DNA from: UMGS1696 sp964621165
GTDB lineage: Bacteria; Bacillota; Clostridia; Oscillospirales; CAG-272
Assembly (NCBI GenBank): GCA_964621165.1
Contig: CAZULC010000022.1
Span: 1 to 26,171 of the forward strand
Length of the DNA stretch: 26,171 bases
Direction of reading: 5' to 3'
In this document: positions 15,413 to 21,994 of the stretch, piece after piece
How positions within the stretch are numbered: position 1 is the stretch's first letter
Layout: each line of letters starts with the position of its first letter
Notes under the pieces: model-generated
The model's database searches: none
Seen by the model: only the letters and a program-made list of their open reading frames with translations
Told to the model about the DNA's origin: nothing
Translations under genes and position numbers: made by a program

Positions 15413-16918
15413 TCACAACTCGACTGACCAGACGGCACAATTTTTCACAAAATCCGCGTCATGCTCTACAAACAGCATGGTCGGCTGGAACTGTAGAATC
15501 AGCTCCTCAATCTGCATTCGTGAAAAAACGTCGATGTAGTTCAGCGGTTCGTCCCAGACAAACAGGTGCGCTCTCTCGCACAGGCTACGGGAAAGCAGGA
15601 CCTTTTTCTTCTGACCCATGCTCATATCGCTCATGTCCGTCTCAAGCTGTACCCGGGAAAAGTCCATCTTCCGCAGTATCGTCTTGAACAGGCTCTCGTC
15701 TATGCCGCAGGTGTTGGCGTAATCGGTGAGGCTTCCGCTCAGTCCCGACGTAATCTGGGGAACGTATGAAATCCTGACGCCGCTTCCAATCTCAAAAACT
15801 CCGCTATATTCCACGTTCCCGCCGCAGATGAGCTTGATAATTGTAGATTTTCCGCAGCCGTTTTTGCCGCAGAGTGCGATTCTGTCACCGCGCCGGATTT
15901 CAAAGGAGACGTTTTCGCAGGCAAACTTCGGCTCCCCGCCGTCTGCATTTGGGTAGAACAGCGATGCTTTGTCAAACAGAACGAGCCGGTCCGAGTGGTA
16001 GTCAAGCATGTGGAGCTTCAGGCTTTCGCTTCTCTCGATATTTTTCAGCAGCGCGGACTTTTCTTCGATTGCTTTTTCAGTCCGGTTCTCGATGACTGTC
16101 GCCCGTTTCATCATTTTGCGACTTTTTTCACCGACGTACGCCCGTCTGTCCTTGCTTTTTTCTACCTTTGTGGGGTCGAAGCCGATTTTGGTCCGCTCTG
16201 CCCTGTCCGACCATTCCGCTTTCTCCCGTGCTGACTTTTCCAGCCTCTTGATTTCCCGCTTGAGCTTTTCATTTTCCGCTATCTCTTCCCGATCCCGCCG
16301 TTCCTTTTCACACATCCAGTCGGAGAAGCTTCCGGACATGATTTCTATATTTGTCTTATTGATTGATAGGGTGTGGTCCGTGCATTTGTCGAGGAAGCTT
16401 CTGTCGTGGGAGACGAGAATGAACCCGCTCTTTCGGCTCAGGTATTCGGCTACAACCTCGCGACCGTGTGTGTCAAGGTGGTTTGTCGGCTCGTCAATCA
16501 GGAGGTAATTGTTTTCTCCAGCAAAAAGTGAAGACAGCATAACTTTTGTCTTTTCTCCCTCGGACAGGGTGGAGTATTCCTGCCAGAGAACACCCTCGTC
16601 AACTTCAAGCTTGTTTAGCTCACGTTTAAGCTGCCACATTTCGCAGTCAGGCCGCAGGCTTTCGATGATGTTCAGCGTTATGTCGTTGGGGTTGTCGATA
16701 TTCACGGGAAAATAGGTGAACTTAACAGGGGACGTGACTTTACCGCTGTACTCGAGCTTTCCTTCGAGAATGTGCAGAAATGTAGTCTTGCCCCTGCCGT
16801 TGCGTCCCGTGAATCCCATCCGCCAGTCCGTATCGAGGATGAGGTTTACGTCCTCGAAGATTTTTTCAAGGCTTCCATCGTAAGAAAACGACAGATTTGT
16901 AACTTTTATTTGTGACAT
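15413..16918 (-). CDS. ABC-F ATPase, Lsa-like ribosomal protection type
   Basis: ABC-F proteins bind the ribosomal E site; the Lsa/Vga group displaces lincosamides, streptogramins A and pleuromutilins. The 501-residue soluble protein has two nucleotide-binding domains and no membrane helices. Domain 1 has Walker A GRNGRGKTT, signature LSEGEKTK and LLIDEPTNHLD. A charged, coiled linker follows (about 200-300). Domain 2 has GKNGCGKST, signature MSMGQKKK and WDEPLNYIDVFSRMQIE, a Walker B and extension typical of antibiotic-resistance ABC-F proteins. Linker length and the unusual second signature fit Lsa. A consensus promoter and a 295-nt leader with a terminator suggest drug-induced attenuation. 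Resistance itself is inferred. Confidence 0.88.
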   Translation of the reverse strand: MSQIKVTNLSFSYDGSLEKIFEDVNLILDTDWRMGFTGRNGRGKTTFLHILEGKLEYSGKVTSPVKFTYFPVNIDNPNDITLNIIESLRPDCEMWQLKRELNKLEVDEGVLWQEYSTLSEGEKTKVMLSSLFAGENNYLLIDEPTNHLDTHGREVVAEYLSRKSGFILVSHDRSFLDKCTDHTLSINKTNIEIMSGSFSDWMCEKERRDREEIAENEKLKREIKRLEKSAREKAEWSDRAERTKIGFDPTKVEKSKDRRAYVGEKSRKMMKRATVIENRTEKAIEEKSALLKNIERSESLKLHMLDYHSDRLVLFDKASLFYPNADGGEPKFACENVSFEIRRGDRIALCGKNGCGKSTIIKLICGGNVEYSGVFEIGSGVRISYVPQITSGLSGSLTDYANTCGIDESLFKTILRKMDFSRVQLETDMSDMSMGQKKKVLLSRSLCERAHLFVWDEPLNYIDVFSRMQIEELILQFQPTMLFVEHDADFVKNCAVWSVEL

Positions 16919-16950
16919 ATGTTACCTCCGTTTTGCATTTTTATGAAAAC

Positions 16951-16983
16951 AAAAAATCGACCGCAGATTAACTCCGCGACCGA
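16951..16983 (-). terminator. intrinsic terminator inside the ABC-F leader
   Basis: On the minus strand TCGGTCGCGGA (16983-16973) pairs with TCTGCGGTCGA (16967-16957) around a 5-nt loop, 11 pairs with three G-U. Six T follow directly. It stands 32 nt before the ABC-F start codon. Confidence 0.7.
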
Positions 16984-17074
16984 CAAAACGGGGGCAAGAC
17001 AAAGCTACCCAAATGCGCAAGTTAATCCGCAAAAAGGTACAGAAACAAAAGCCACATGCAATTGTACGTACCAA

Positions 17075-17164
17075 TCAGCAGATAATATTGCGCATTCTCT
17101 CACTCTCCAACGAGAAGCACCCGCGGGCAAACTCGGCACTTTTTAAGCCAAAATCCTTAGCCAT
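17075..17164 (-). CDS. leader ORF of the ABC-F gene
   Basis: In the leader, ATG at 17095 opens a six-codon frame encoding MRNIIC and then TGA, with GGAG 9 nt upstream. The same frame is open back to an ATG at 17164, giving a 29-residue alternative with little ribosome binding site. The six-codon form is the better candidate for a regulatory peptide. Drug-sensing ABC-F attenuators commonly use such very short ORFs, where a stalled ribosome favours the antiterminator. The coordinates give the longer form. Confidence 0.45.
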   Translation of the reverse strand: MAKDFGLKSAEFARGCFSLESERMRNIIC

Positions 17165-17221
17165 CCCACGACAATTGGGGTTTAACTCCCACAGAAATAA
17201 GACTTCCCTAAAATTTATTAT

Positions 17222-17250
17222 ATTATATCACAAAATCGTACCAATGTCAA
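17222..17250 (-). promoter_or_regulatory. promoter of the ABC-F leader
   Basis: On the minus strand TTGACA (17250-17245) and TATAAT (17227-17222) have 17 nt between them, full consensus. It begins just after the TRIC stop codon. I see no terminator between the two, so read-through is possible. Confidence 0.85.
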
Positions 17251-17257
17251 GCGTCAA

Positions 17258-17902
17258 TCAACGATTCTGCTCATCATACTTTATCCTCGGCAAGCTCCAA
17301 TGATAATGTGCGGCGAGGAAGCGGATCACTATCACCGTCACGCAGCCTATAATCATGGAAGCGTTGTTGCCGAAGAGGTTCCACGTCAGGCAGCAGACCG
17401 CCGCACCTACAATGGACGCGCAGGCGTAAATGTGCTTGACGAAAATATACGGCGTTTCCTCAGCCATCATGTCCCGGATCAGGCCCCCGCCAACTCCTGT
17501 TATGGTTCCGAGGAACACGGTGAAGAATATGTTGTGTCCGAATCCCTGTGCGTAGACCGCGGAGACTCCGACAACCGTAAAGATTCCCAGTCCAAGGGAG
17601 TCGGCGATGAGCAGCATTAAGTCGAGGAAGTGTTTGTGTACCGTTTTGATTTTCAGTGCCGCCAAGGTGAACACCACTACCGACACTCCCAGCGCTGTTG
17701 CCGCGTAGATTCCGTTTGAGAACATTGCGGGCGGAAGACGGCCGAGGATTATATCTCGGAAAAGTCCCCCTCCGCAGGCGGTAGTCAGTCCCAAAATACA
17801 CACGCCGAAGCAGTCCATTGACTTCCTTAGCCCCACGACCGCGCCAGAAATCGCGAATGCAACCGTTCCAATTATCTCAAGAATAAACACAAAATACTGC
17901 AT
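17258..17902 (-). CDS. TRIC cation channel family membrane protein (UPF0126/YicG type)
   Basis: The 214-residue protein has seven predicted helices and two copies of the family hallmark, GGGLFRD near 48 and GGGLIRDMM near 138, showing the internal duplication of three-helix units. Prokaryotic TRIC homologues form trimeric, potassium-permeable channels; whether this one does so is inferred. I chose the ATG at 17902: GAGG lies 6 nt upstream, and the GTG 12 bases earlier overlaps that site. TATAAT occurs about 35 nt upstream on the minus strand without a good -35 element. Confidence 0.9.
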   Translation of the reverse strand: MQYFVFILEIIGTVAFAISGAVVGLRKSMDCFGVCILGLTTACGGGLFRDIILGRLPPAMFSNGIYAATALGVSVVVFTLAALKIKTVHKHFLDLMLLIADSLGLGIFTVVGVSAVYAQGFGHNIFFTVFLGTITGVGGGLIRDMMAEETPYIFVKHIYACASIVGAAVCCLTWNLFGNNASMIIGCVTVIVIRFLAAHYHWSLPRIKYDEQNR

Positions 17903-17999
17903 ATTGAACCTCACTAAGCAGAAATTATATGTGCGTTGTTTTCCAGACAGAATTTTACCACATTAACGACCTTTAGTCAAGTATATTTACAAAATTCAC

Positions 18000-18028
18000 T
18001 TGAATCTAAATCTGTTTAATAATATAAT
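18000..18028 (+). promoter_or_regulatory. promoter of the M42 peptidase-sfsA operon
   Basis: TTGAAT (18000-18005) and TATAAT (18023-18028) are separated by 17 nt. The leader to the ATG at 18217 is about 180 nt and contains copy B of the structured element, so that copy is transcribed in the same sense as the operon. Confidence 0.75.
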
Positions 18029-18061
18029 ATATGCTGAAATTTAAAAATGTTAAGGAGAAAC

Positions 18062-18174
18062 GCGTGAAATATTTATTATAGCTTAAAATCAAGTAAGCTT
18101 ATTTCACGCTAAAGAATTCTTTTGAAAACGGGACCCACCATTTTCAATCGTCTTTCAGATGACCAGATTTCTTT
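18062..18174 (+). repeat. 113-nt structured element, copy B (before M42 peptidase)
   Basis: This copy has the same length and layout as copy A. The first hairpin is GCGTGAAATA with TATTTCACGC, again with a 28-nt loop. P1 is AAAGAATTCT with AGATTTCTTT, one T-T mismatch. P2 is TTGAAAA-C-GG with CC-A-TTTTCAA around GACCCA. P3 is TCGTCT with AGATGA around TTC. Against copy A, two pairs in P2, one in P3 and the last of P1 change on both sides and keep pairing; one further P3 pair goes from G-C to G-U. It lies in the 5' untranslated region, 42 nt before the ATG. A TGA interrupts the frame that is open in copy A. Confidence 0.8.
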
Positions 18175-18216
18175 CATTCCTTGTTATACGCTGTAAAACG
18201 GCAGATAGGAGCATTT

Positions 18217-19254
18217 ATGGACAGATACTACGCAGACTACGCGGCACAGAAGGCAGTGGAGCTTCTCTCAATCGACAGCCCGACCGGATTCACGGAAAAG
18301 GCGGCGGATTGGGTGAAAAACGAGTTTGCTTCTCTCGGGTTTGACGCGAAAATCACCACAAAGGGCGGAGTTCTTGTCGACCTCGGCGGTGAGGATGAGA
18401 CTGACGCGCTTCTTCTCGAGGCTCACACGGACACACTCGGGGGCATGGTTGCCGAAATCAAGGGAAGCGGACGGCTGAGACTCACAAATCTCGGCGGAAT
18501 GAGAGCTGAGAACGCGGAAACGGAAAACTGCCGAGTCTACACCCGTGACGGAAAGGTTTACGAGGGTACGTTCCAGCTATGCAACGCATCGGTTCACGTA
18601 AACGGAAATTACGGCAGCACCAACCGTAGCTTTGCCACGACAGAAGTAGTGCTTGACGAGGACGTAAACAGTGCTGACGACGTCCGCGCTCTCGGGATTC
18701 AGGTTGGCGACATTGTGGCGTTCGACCCGCGAACAAAAATCACGGAAAAGGGCTACATCAAGAGCCGGTTCCTCGATGACAAGCTCTCAGTTGGCATTCT
18801 TTTGGGATTCGCGCATTATATAAAGAAGAAAAATGTCACCCTTCCCCGTCGGGTTTATGTTCACGTCACGGTTTACGAGGAAGTGGGTCACGGTGGAGCT
18901 GGTTCGGTTCCCGCTGGCGTGACGGAAGCAATCTCGGTTGACATGGGCTGTGTTGGCGACGGACTTGACTGCACGGAAAAGAACGTCTCCATATGCGTGA
19001 AGGACAGCGGCGGTCCCTACTCCTACAGCGTTGTGGGCAAGCTCATTGAAGCCGCGAAGGCAGAGGAAGCCGACTACGTCCTCGACGTTTACCCCTACTA
19101 CGGCTCGGACGTTGAAGCCACACTCAACGCAGGAAGCGACATCCGTCACGGCTTGATTGGCGCGGGAGTTTACGCAAGTCACGGCTACGAACGTTCCCAT
19201 GTGGACGGGGTTTACAATACGCTGAAGGTTCTCAAGGGATACCTTAATGTCTGA
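18217..19254 (+). CDS. M42 family metallo-aminopeptidase
   Basis: M42 enzymes (PepA/TET type) are dinuclear zinc aminopeptidases that form large cytosolic assemblies and often release N-terminal Glu, Asp or other residues from peptides. The 345-residue protein has the ligands and catalytic residues in order: His70 with Asp72 in EAHTDTLGG, Asp187/Asp188 in FLDDKLS, Glu221-Glu222 in YEEVGHGG, Asp242 in VDMG and His322 or His328 in SHGYERSHVDG. ATAGGAG lies 5 nt before the ATG. Its stop overlaps the sfsA start (TGATG). Substrate preference cannot be told. Confidence 0.92.
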   Translation: MDRYYADYAAQKAVELLSIDSPTGFTEKAADWVKNEFASLGFDAKITTKGGVLVDLGGEDETDALLLEAHTDTLGGMVAEIKGSGRLRLTNLGGMRAENAETENCRVYTRDGKVYEGTFQLCNASVHVNGNYGSTNRSFATTEVVLDEDVNSADDVRALGIQVGDIVAFDPRTKITEKGYIKSRFLDDKLSVGILLGFAHYIKKKNVTLPRRVYVHVTVYEEVGHGGAGSVPAGVTEAISVDMGCVGDGLDCTEKNVSICVKDSGGPYSYSVVGKLIEAAKAEEADYVLDVYPYYGSDVEATLNAGSDIRHGLIGAGVYASHGYERSHVDGVYNTLKVLKGYLNV

Positions 19255-19952
19255 TGAACTACGGCAGTGTTGTCAGGGCAGAGTTTGTCGACAGACCCAA
19301 CAGGTTTGTGGCGAACGTCATCCTCGGGAGCGAGCGTACTGCGGTTCACGTGAAGAACACGGGCAGGTGCGGCGAGCTTCTTGTTCCGGGAGCTGAGATT
19401 TATCTCGAGGACTGCGTGAACTCCATCGGGCGGAAGTACAGGTATGATTTGATTGCGGTGAACAAAGGCGGAATTCTCATCAATATGGACTCACAGTCCC
19501 CAAACAAGGCGGTGCATGAGGCGATTTTGAACGGCAGCTTGGTTTTCCCGGGATTTGCTGACCTCGATGAAGTGAAGCCGGAGAAGGTTTACGGTGACTC
19601 GCGGTTTGATTTTTACCTGAGTAGCAAGTCCGGCGGCGAGGGGTTCTGCGAGGTCAAGGGCGTTACTTTGGAACAGGACGGTGTTGTCTCATTTCCGGAC
19701 GCACCCACCGAGCGGGGAATCAAGCACCTGTGCGAGCTGGTGAGGGCTAAAGAAGAAGGATATTCCGCGTTTATGCTGTTTGTTGTACAGCTGTCCGGCG
19801 CGCGGTACTTCACCCCAAACGACGAGCGTCATCGGGAATTCGGGCAGACTTTGCGTTACGCGGCTTCACATGGGGTTGAGGTGATTGCACGGGAATGCGT
19901 CGTCACGCCTGAGTCCATGGTGCTTGCGGGGGAGATTCCCGTTAAACTATAG
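19254..19952 (+). CDS. sfsA: SfsA family protein
   Basis: SfsA was first named as a sugar fermentation stimulation protein and has a nuclease-like fold with an N-terminal OB-like DNA-binding domain. The 232-residue sequence has the typical RPNRF and HVKNTGRCGELL segments, then SRFDFYL, CEVKGVTL and the FPDAPTERGIKHL block, where Asp, Glu and Lys form the PD-(D/E)XK-like site. It ends with a cysteine-containing ARECVVTPESM stretch. Length is typical. Its ATG overlaps the stop of the M42 gene by one base, so translation is coupled. Its cellular role is still unsettled. Confidence 0.93.
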   Translation: MNYGSVVRAEFVDRPNRFVANVILGSERTAVHVKNTGRCGELLVPGAEIYLEDCVNSIGRKYRYDLIAVNKGGILINMDSQSPNKAVHEAILNGSLVFPGFADLDEVKPEKVYGDSRFDFYLSSKSGGEGFCEVKGVTLEQDGVVSFPDAPTERGIKHLCELVRAKEEGYSAFMLFVVQLSGARYFTPNDERHREFGQTLRYAASHGVEVIARECVVTPESMVLAGEIPVKL

Positions 19953-19953
19953 T

Positions 19954-20012
19954 TACATAAAAATAAGCGTCACTGTAACATTACTGTTTCGGCGGCGCTT
20001 TTATGTTATTTT
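19954..20012. terminator. possible bidirectional terminator of sfsA and the DUF5662 gene
   Basis: ACATAAAAATAAGCG and CGCTTTTATGT form an imperfect stem with a bulge and a long loop between converging genes. T-rich sequence follows on both strands. The stem is AT-rich, so the call is weak. Confidence 0.4.
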
Positions 20013-20593
20013 ATACCCCTCTCGCGGTTGAATTTTATCACCCTTGGGCACATTTTCGGGCAGTATTTTATCTCACCAATTGAGCGGACATAGGCAAGGG
20101 TCTTTTCTTCTCCTTCTTCCGCCAGCATTTTCAGCCACTTCCGGAGAATACACGACGTACACGGGTGCATGAGGCTTTCCTCGTAGGAGCGTTTTGTCAT
20201 GTAATCGTAGGGCGTGGAGTCGGTGTATTCATCCCCTTTGTAGATGTGTGAAGCGGCGATTCTGTCGCAGAAGGACTCCTTCAGGTAGGTCAGCGGCATT
20301 GGAATCGGGACATAGGCGCGGGAGTTTTTGTTTATGTCGTACCAGTATTCGAAGTGGTGCTTGTTCCTGCCCCGGTGGTGCATCCATGCAGAGGAGTAAC
20401 CCTCGACCTCACGCGCGCGCTCGATTGGACTTCTCTTTCCGTCCTCGTAGTGCATTATTCCCGGAATCAGCTCCTCCGGGGAGAACTTCGACAAGTCGTG
20501 AACCAATCCTCGGAAGGGAATTCCTACCTTAAAGCAGTATTTCATCACGAGATTTCTGTGTTTGATTACGGTTTGTATATGCTTAAAGTTCAC
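20006..20593 (-). CDS. DUF5662 family protein
   Basis: This 195-residue soluble protein has no known function. It carries conserved His/Asp-rich segments that look like a metal site of HD-like helical proteins: GLVHDLSKFSPEE (His32, Asp33), MHHRGRNKHHFEYW near 71, and YLKESFCDRIAAS near 103. The C terminus has several Cys, including HPCTSC and KYCPKMC. The start is a GTG at 20593, chosen because GAGG lies 7 nt upstream and the conserved N terminus begins there. It stands alone behind its own promoter. A phosphohydrolase is a guess only. Confidence 0.8.
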   Translation of the reverse strand: MNFKHIQTVIKHRNLVMKYCFKVGIPFRGLVHDLSKFSPEELIPGIMHYEDGKRSPIERAREVEGYSSAWMHHRGRNKHHFEYWYDINKNSRAYVPIPMPLTYLKESFCDRIAASHIYKGDEYTDSTPYDYMTKRSYEESLMHPCTSCILRKWLKMLAEEGEEKTLAYVRSIGEIKYCPKMCPRVIKFNRERGIK

Positions 20594-20628
20594 TTTATGA
20601 CCTCGTTTGTTACAGATTTCTACATAAT

Positions 20629-20657
20629 ACTATACCATATAATCTAAAGAATTGCAA
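20629..20657 (-). promoter_or_regulatory. promoter of the DUF5662 gene
   Basis: On the minus strand TTGCAA (20657-20652) and TATAGT (20634-20629) are separated by 17 nt, about 35 nt before the GTG start. Confidence 0.6.
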
Positions 20658-20705
20658 GTGAAAATTTATGTATAATTTTATTTTTCGGTAAATTACTTTA
20701 CATTG

Positions 20706-20734
20706 TTGCAATTTTCGTTCCACTGTGATATAAT
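20706..20734 (+). promoter_or_regulatory. promoter of the B12 riboswitch operon
   Basis: TTGCAA (20706-20711) and TATAAT (20729-20734) are separated by 17 nt. The predicted start is at the first bases of the riboswitch. Confidence 0.8.
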
Positions 20735-20740
20735 AAACAG

Positions 20741-20916
20741 GCGCGGAGGTACCTTTTGGTTCAAACCGGAAACAGGTGTGAATCCTGTACGAGCCCGTCA
20801 CCGTGTTCACGTAAATCAAGGCAGGCGCAAAGTCGGAACCGCAGCCGATTAAAGCCATTGGATTCGCTTTGAATCTGAGAAGGCGCGCCTGTTCGTGTAA
20901 GTCGGGATACCTGCCT
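20741..20916 (+). promoter_or_regulatory. cobalamin riboswitch
   Basis: The segment has cobalamin aptamer landmarks in order: GGTACC near the 5' end, AACCGGAAACAGGTGTGAAT, an ACGAGCCCGTCACCGTG stretch, AAAGCCATTG (the GCCACTG-like box), and the B12 box AAGTCGGGATACCTGCC (20899-20915). Length is about 176 nt, which is normal. It lies between a consensus promoter and a lipoprotein/ECF gene pair, so those genes should be repressed by cobalamin. Confidence 0.9.
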
Positions 20917-20921
20917 CATCT

Positions 20922-20983
20922 GTCTTATTCAGCCGCGAGCTCCGGTGTCCGCTTATGAGAATTTCGCAAAGTGGGAATAAGAC
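20922..20983 (+). promoter_or_regulatory. expression-platform hairpin after the riboswitch
   Basis: GTCTTATTC (20922-20930) pairs perfectly with GAATAAGAC (20975-20983). The stem continues on the 3' side with CCGCTT (20949-20954) against AAGTGG (20969-20974). A T-rich stretch begins about 14 nt later (AATTTTATTTTT), then AGGAG. It may be a terminator or a fold that controls the ribosome site; it is not a textbook example of either. Confidence 0.5.
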
Positions 20984-21021
20984 GGCGCAAAACAAAATTT
21001 TATTTTTACAGGAGACAAAAA

Positions 21022-21429
21022 ATGAAACGTTCAAAAAAAGGCTTTTTAAGAATTGCCGCACTTTTGACGCTGATTGCGGTTATGGCGTTCACCTTCCTGT
21101 CCTGCGGTGCAAAGGAAGAGGAATCCAACGGTGCGGAAATCAAAATTACCGTTGAAGTCGTCGACAAGGACGGCAACTCAAAGGAGTACGAGATCACGAC
21201 GGAAAATACAACCTTGGCCGACGCTCTTCTCGAGGCTGAGCTGGTTGAGGGAACCACCGACGAGTACGGGCTTTACATCACCACAGTTGACGGCATGGTT
21301 GCGGACTACAGCGTTGACCAGTCCTACTGGGCTATTTCCAAGGACGGCGAGATGCTCATGACTGGCGCGTCCTCAACAAACATAGCTGACGGCGAGCATT
21401 ATGAGCTTACCTACACCAAAACCAACTGA
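21022..21429 (+). CDS. DUF4430 domain lipoprotein, likely cobalamin-related
   Basis: The product has 135 residues. A lipoprotein signal peptide with basic start (MKRSKKGF), hydrophobic core and lipobox FLSC places Cys28 as the lipidated residue, on the outer face of the membrane. The remainder resembles DUF4430, a beta-grasp-like domain related to the C-terminal domain of animal transcobalamin and intrinsic factor. It shows a TLADALLEAELV helix, GLYITTVDG, and a SYWAISKDGEMLMTGASS strand pair before DGEHYELTY. AGGAG lies 7 nt before the ATG. The riboswitch upstream and the ECF subunit overlapping by one base suggest a surface binder that hands a corrinoid to the transporter (inference). Confidence 0.83.
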   Translation: MKRSKKGFLRIAALLTLIAVMAFTFLSCGAKEEESNGAEIKITVEVVDKDGNSKEYEITTENTTLADALLEAELVEGTTDEYGLYITTVDGMVADYSVDQSYWAISKDGEMLMTGASSTNIADGEHYELTYTKTN

Positions 21430-21950
21430 TGAAATCCCACTTAAGTATCAGAAGAATGATAATCTTCGCCATGCTGGGAGCAATGATGTTCGTGGCTAAA
21501 ATCGCCTTTGAAGCCCTGCCGAATATTCATCCGCTGGGAATGATTATCATGGTGATGACCGTTGTCTACCGGGCGCAGGCGTTGATTCCAATATACCTGT
21601 TCGTGTTCATCTCCGGACTGTACTACGGGTTCCAGCTCTGGTGGATTCCTTACCTCTACATATGGGCAATTCTCTGGGCGGCAACCATGCTGATTCCGCG
21701 TGATATTCCAAGAAAAGCGGCGTTGATTGTTTATCCGGTGGTCTGCGGGATGTTCGGGCTTCTCTACGGCACCCTTTACGCTCCGGCTCAGGCGCTGCTG
21801 TTCCACTACGATTTCGCAACGACCCTGAAGTGGATTGGAACTGGACTCCCCTTCGACGCGGCTCACGGACTAGGCAACCTCGGAATGGGGCTTCTCGTCT
21901 ACCCGGTTTCGCAGGTTCTTCTGAAGCTTGAAAAAAACGCAAAAGCATAA
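21429..21950 (+). CDS. ECF transporter substrate-binding (S) subunit, putative cobalamin type
   Basis: This 173-residue integral membrane protein has about six helices and the S-component pattern: an N-terminal RRMIIFAMLGAMMFVAKIAF helix with small residues for docking to EcfT, an inner LIPIYLFVFISGLYYG segment, and a C-terminal GLGNLGMGLLVYPVSQVLL helix. S subunits bind one vitamin and share the EcfA-A'-T energising module encoded elsewhere; none is in this window. Its start overlaps the lipoprotein stop by one base. Since the operon follows a cobalamin riboswitch, cobalamin or a precursor is the likely substrate, although sequence alone does not show it. Confidence 0.82.
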   Translation: MKSHLSIRRMIIFAMLGAMMFVAKIAFEALPNIHPLGMIIMVMTVVYRAQALIPIYLFVFISGLYYGFQLWWIPYLYIWAILWAATMLIPRDIPRKAALIVYPVVCGMFGLLYGTLYAPAQALLFHYDFATTLKWIGTGLPFDAAHGLGNLGMGLLVYPVSQVLLKLEKNAKA

Positions 21951-21955
21951 AAAAT

Positions 21956-21985
21956 CAGCGGCTGTGAGCAAAATCATGACCGCTG
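21956..21985. terminator. bidirectional terminator after the ECF subunit
   Basis: CAGCGG (21956-21961) and CCGCTG (21980-21985) form a 6-bp stem with an 18-nt loop. On the plus strand TTTCTTTATTTATTTTTT follows, and on the minus strand ATTTTTTA follows. It can end both converging genes. Confidence 0.65.
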
Positions 21986-21994
21986 TTTCTTTAT

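Larger units (their letters stand above)
16919..17214 (-). promoter_or_regulatory. attenuator leader of the ABC-F gene
   Basis: The 339-nt gene-free stretch between the ABC-F and TRIC genes holds a promoter and a leader of about 295 nt. In transcript order the leader has an early GGAGTTAA (17189-17182), a short ORF ending at 17075, an antiterminator arm GCGGATTAACTT (17030-17019) and an intrinsic terminator (16983-16951). A GGAGG site and the ABC-F start follow. The antiterminator arm can pair with GAGTTAATCTGC (16974-16963), which includes the loop and part of the 3' arm of the terminator, so the two folds exclude each other. Confidence 0.72.

Noticed and set aside
17041..17080. GGTAC...GTACC stem with five T in the ABC-F leader as an early terminator
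   Set aside because: The stem is only 5 bp with a loop of 27 nt; the terminator at 16951-16983 is much stronger.
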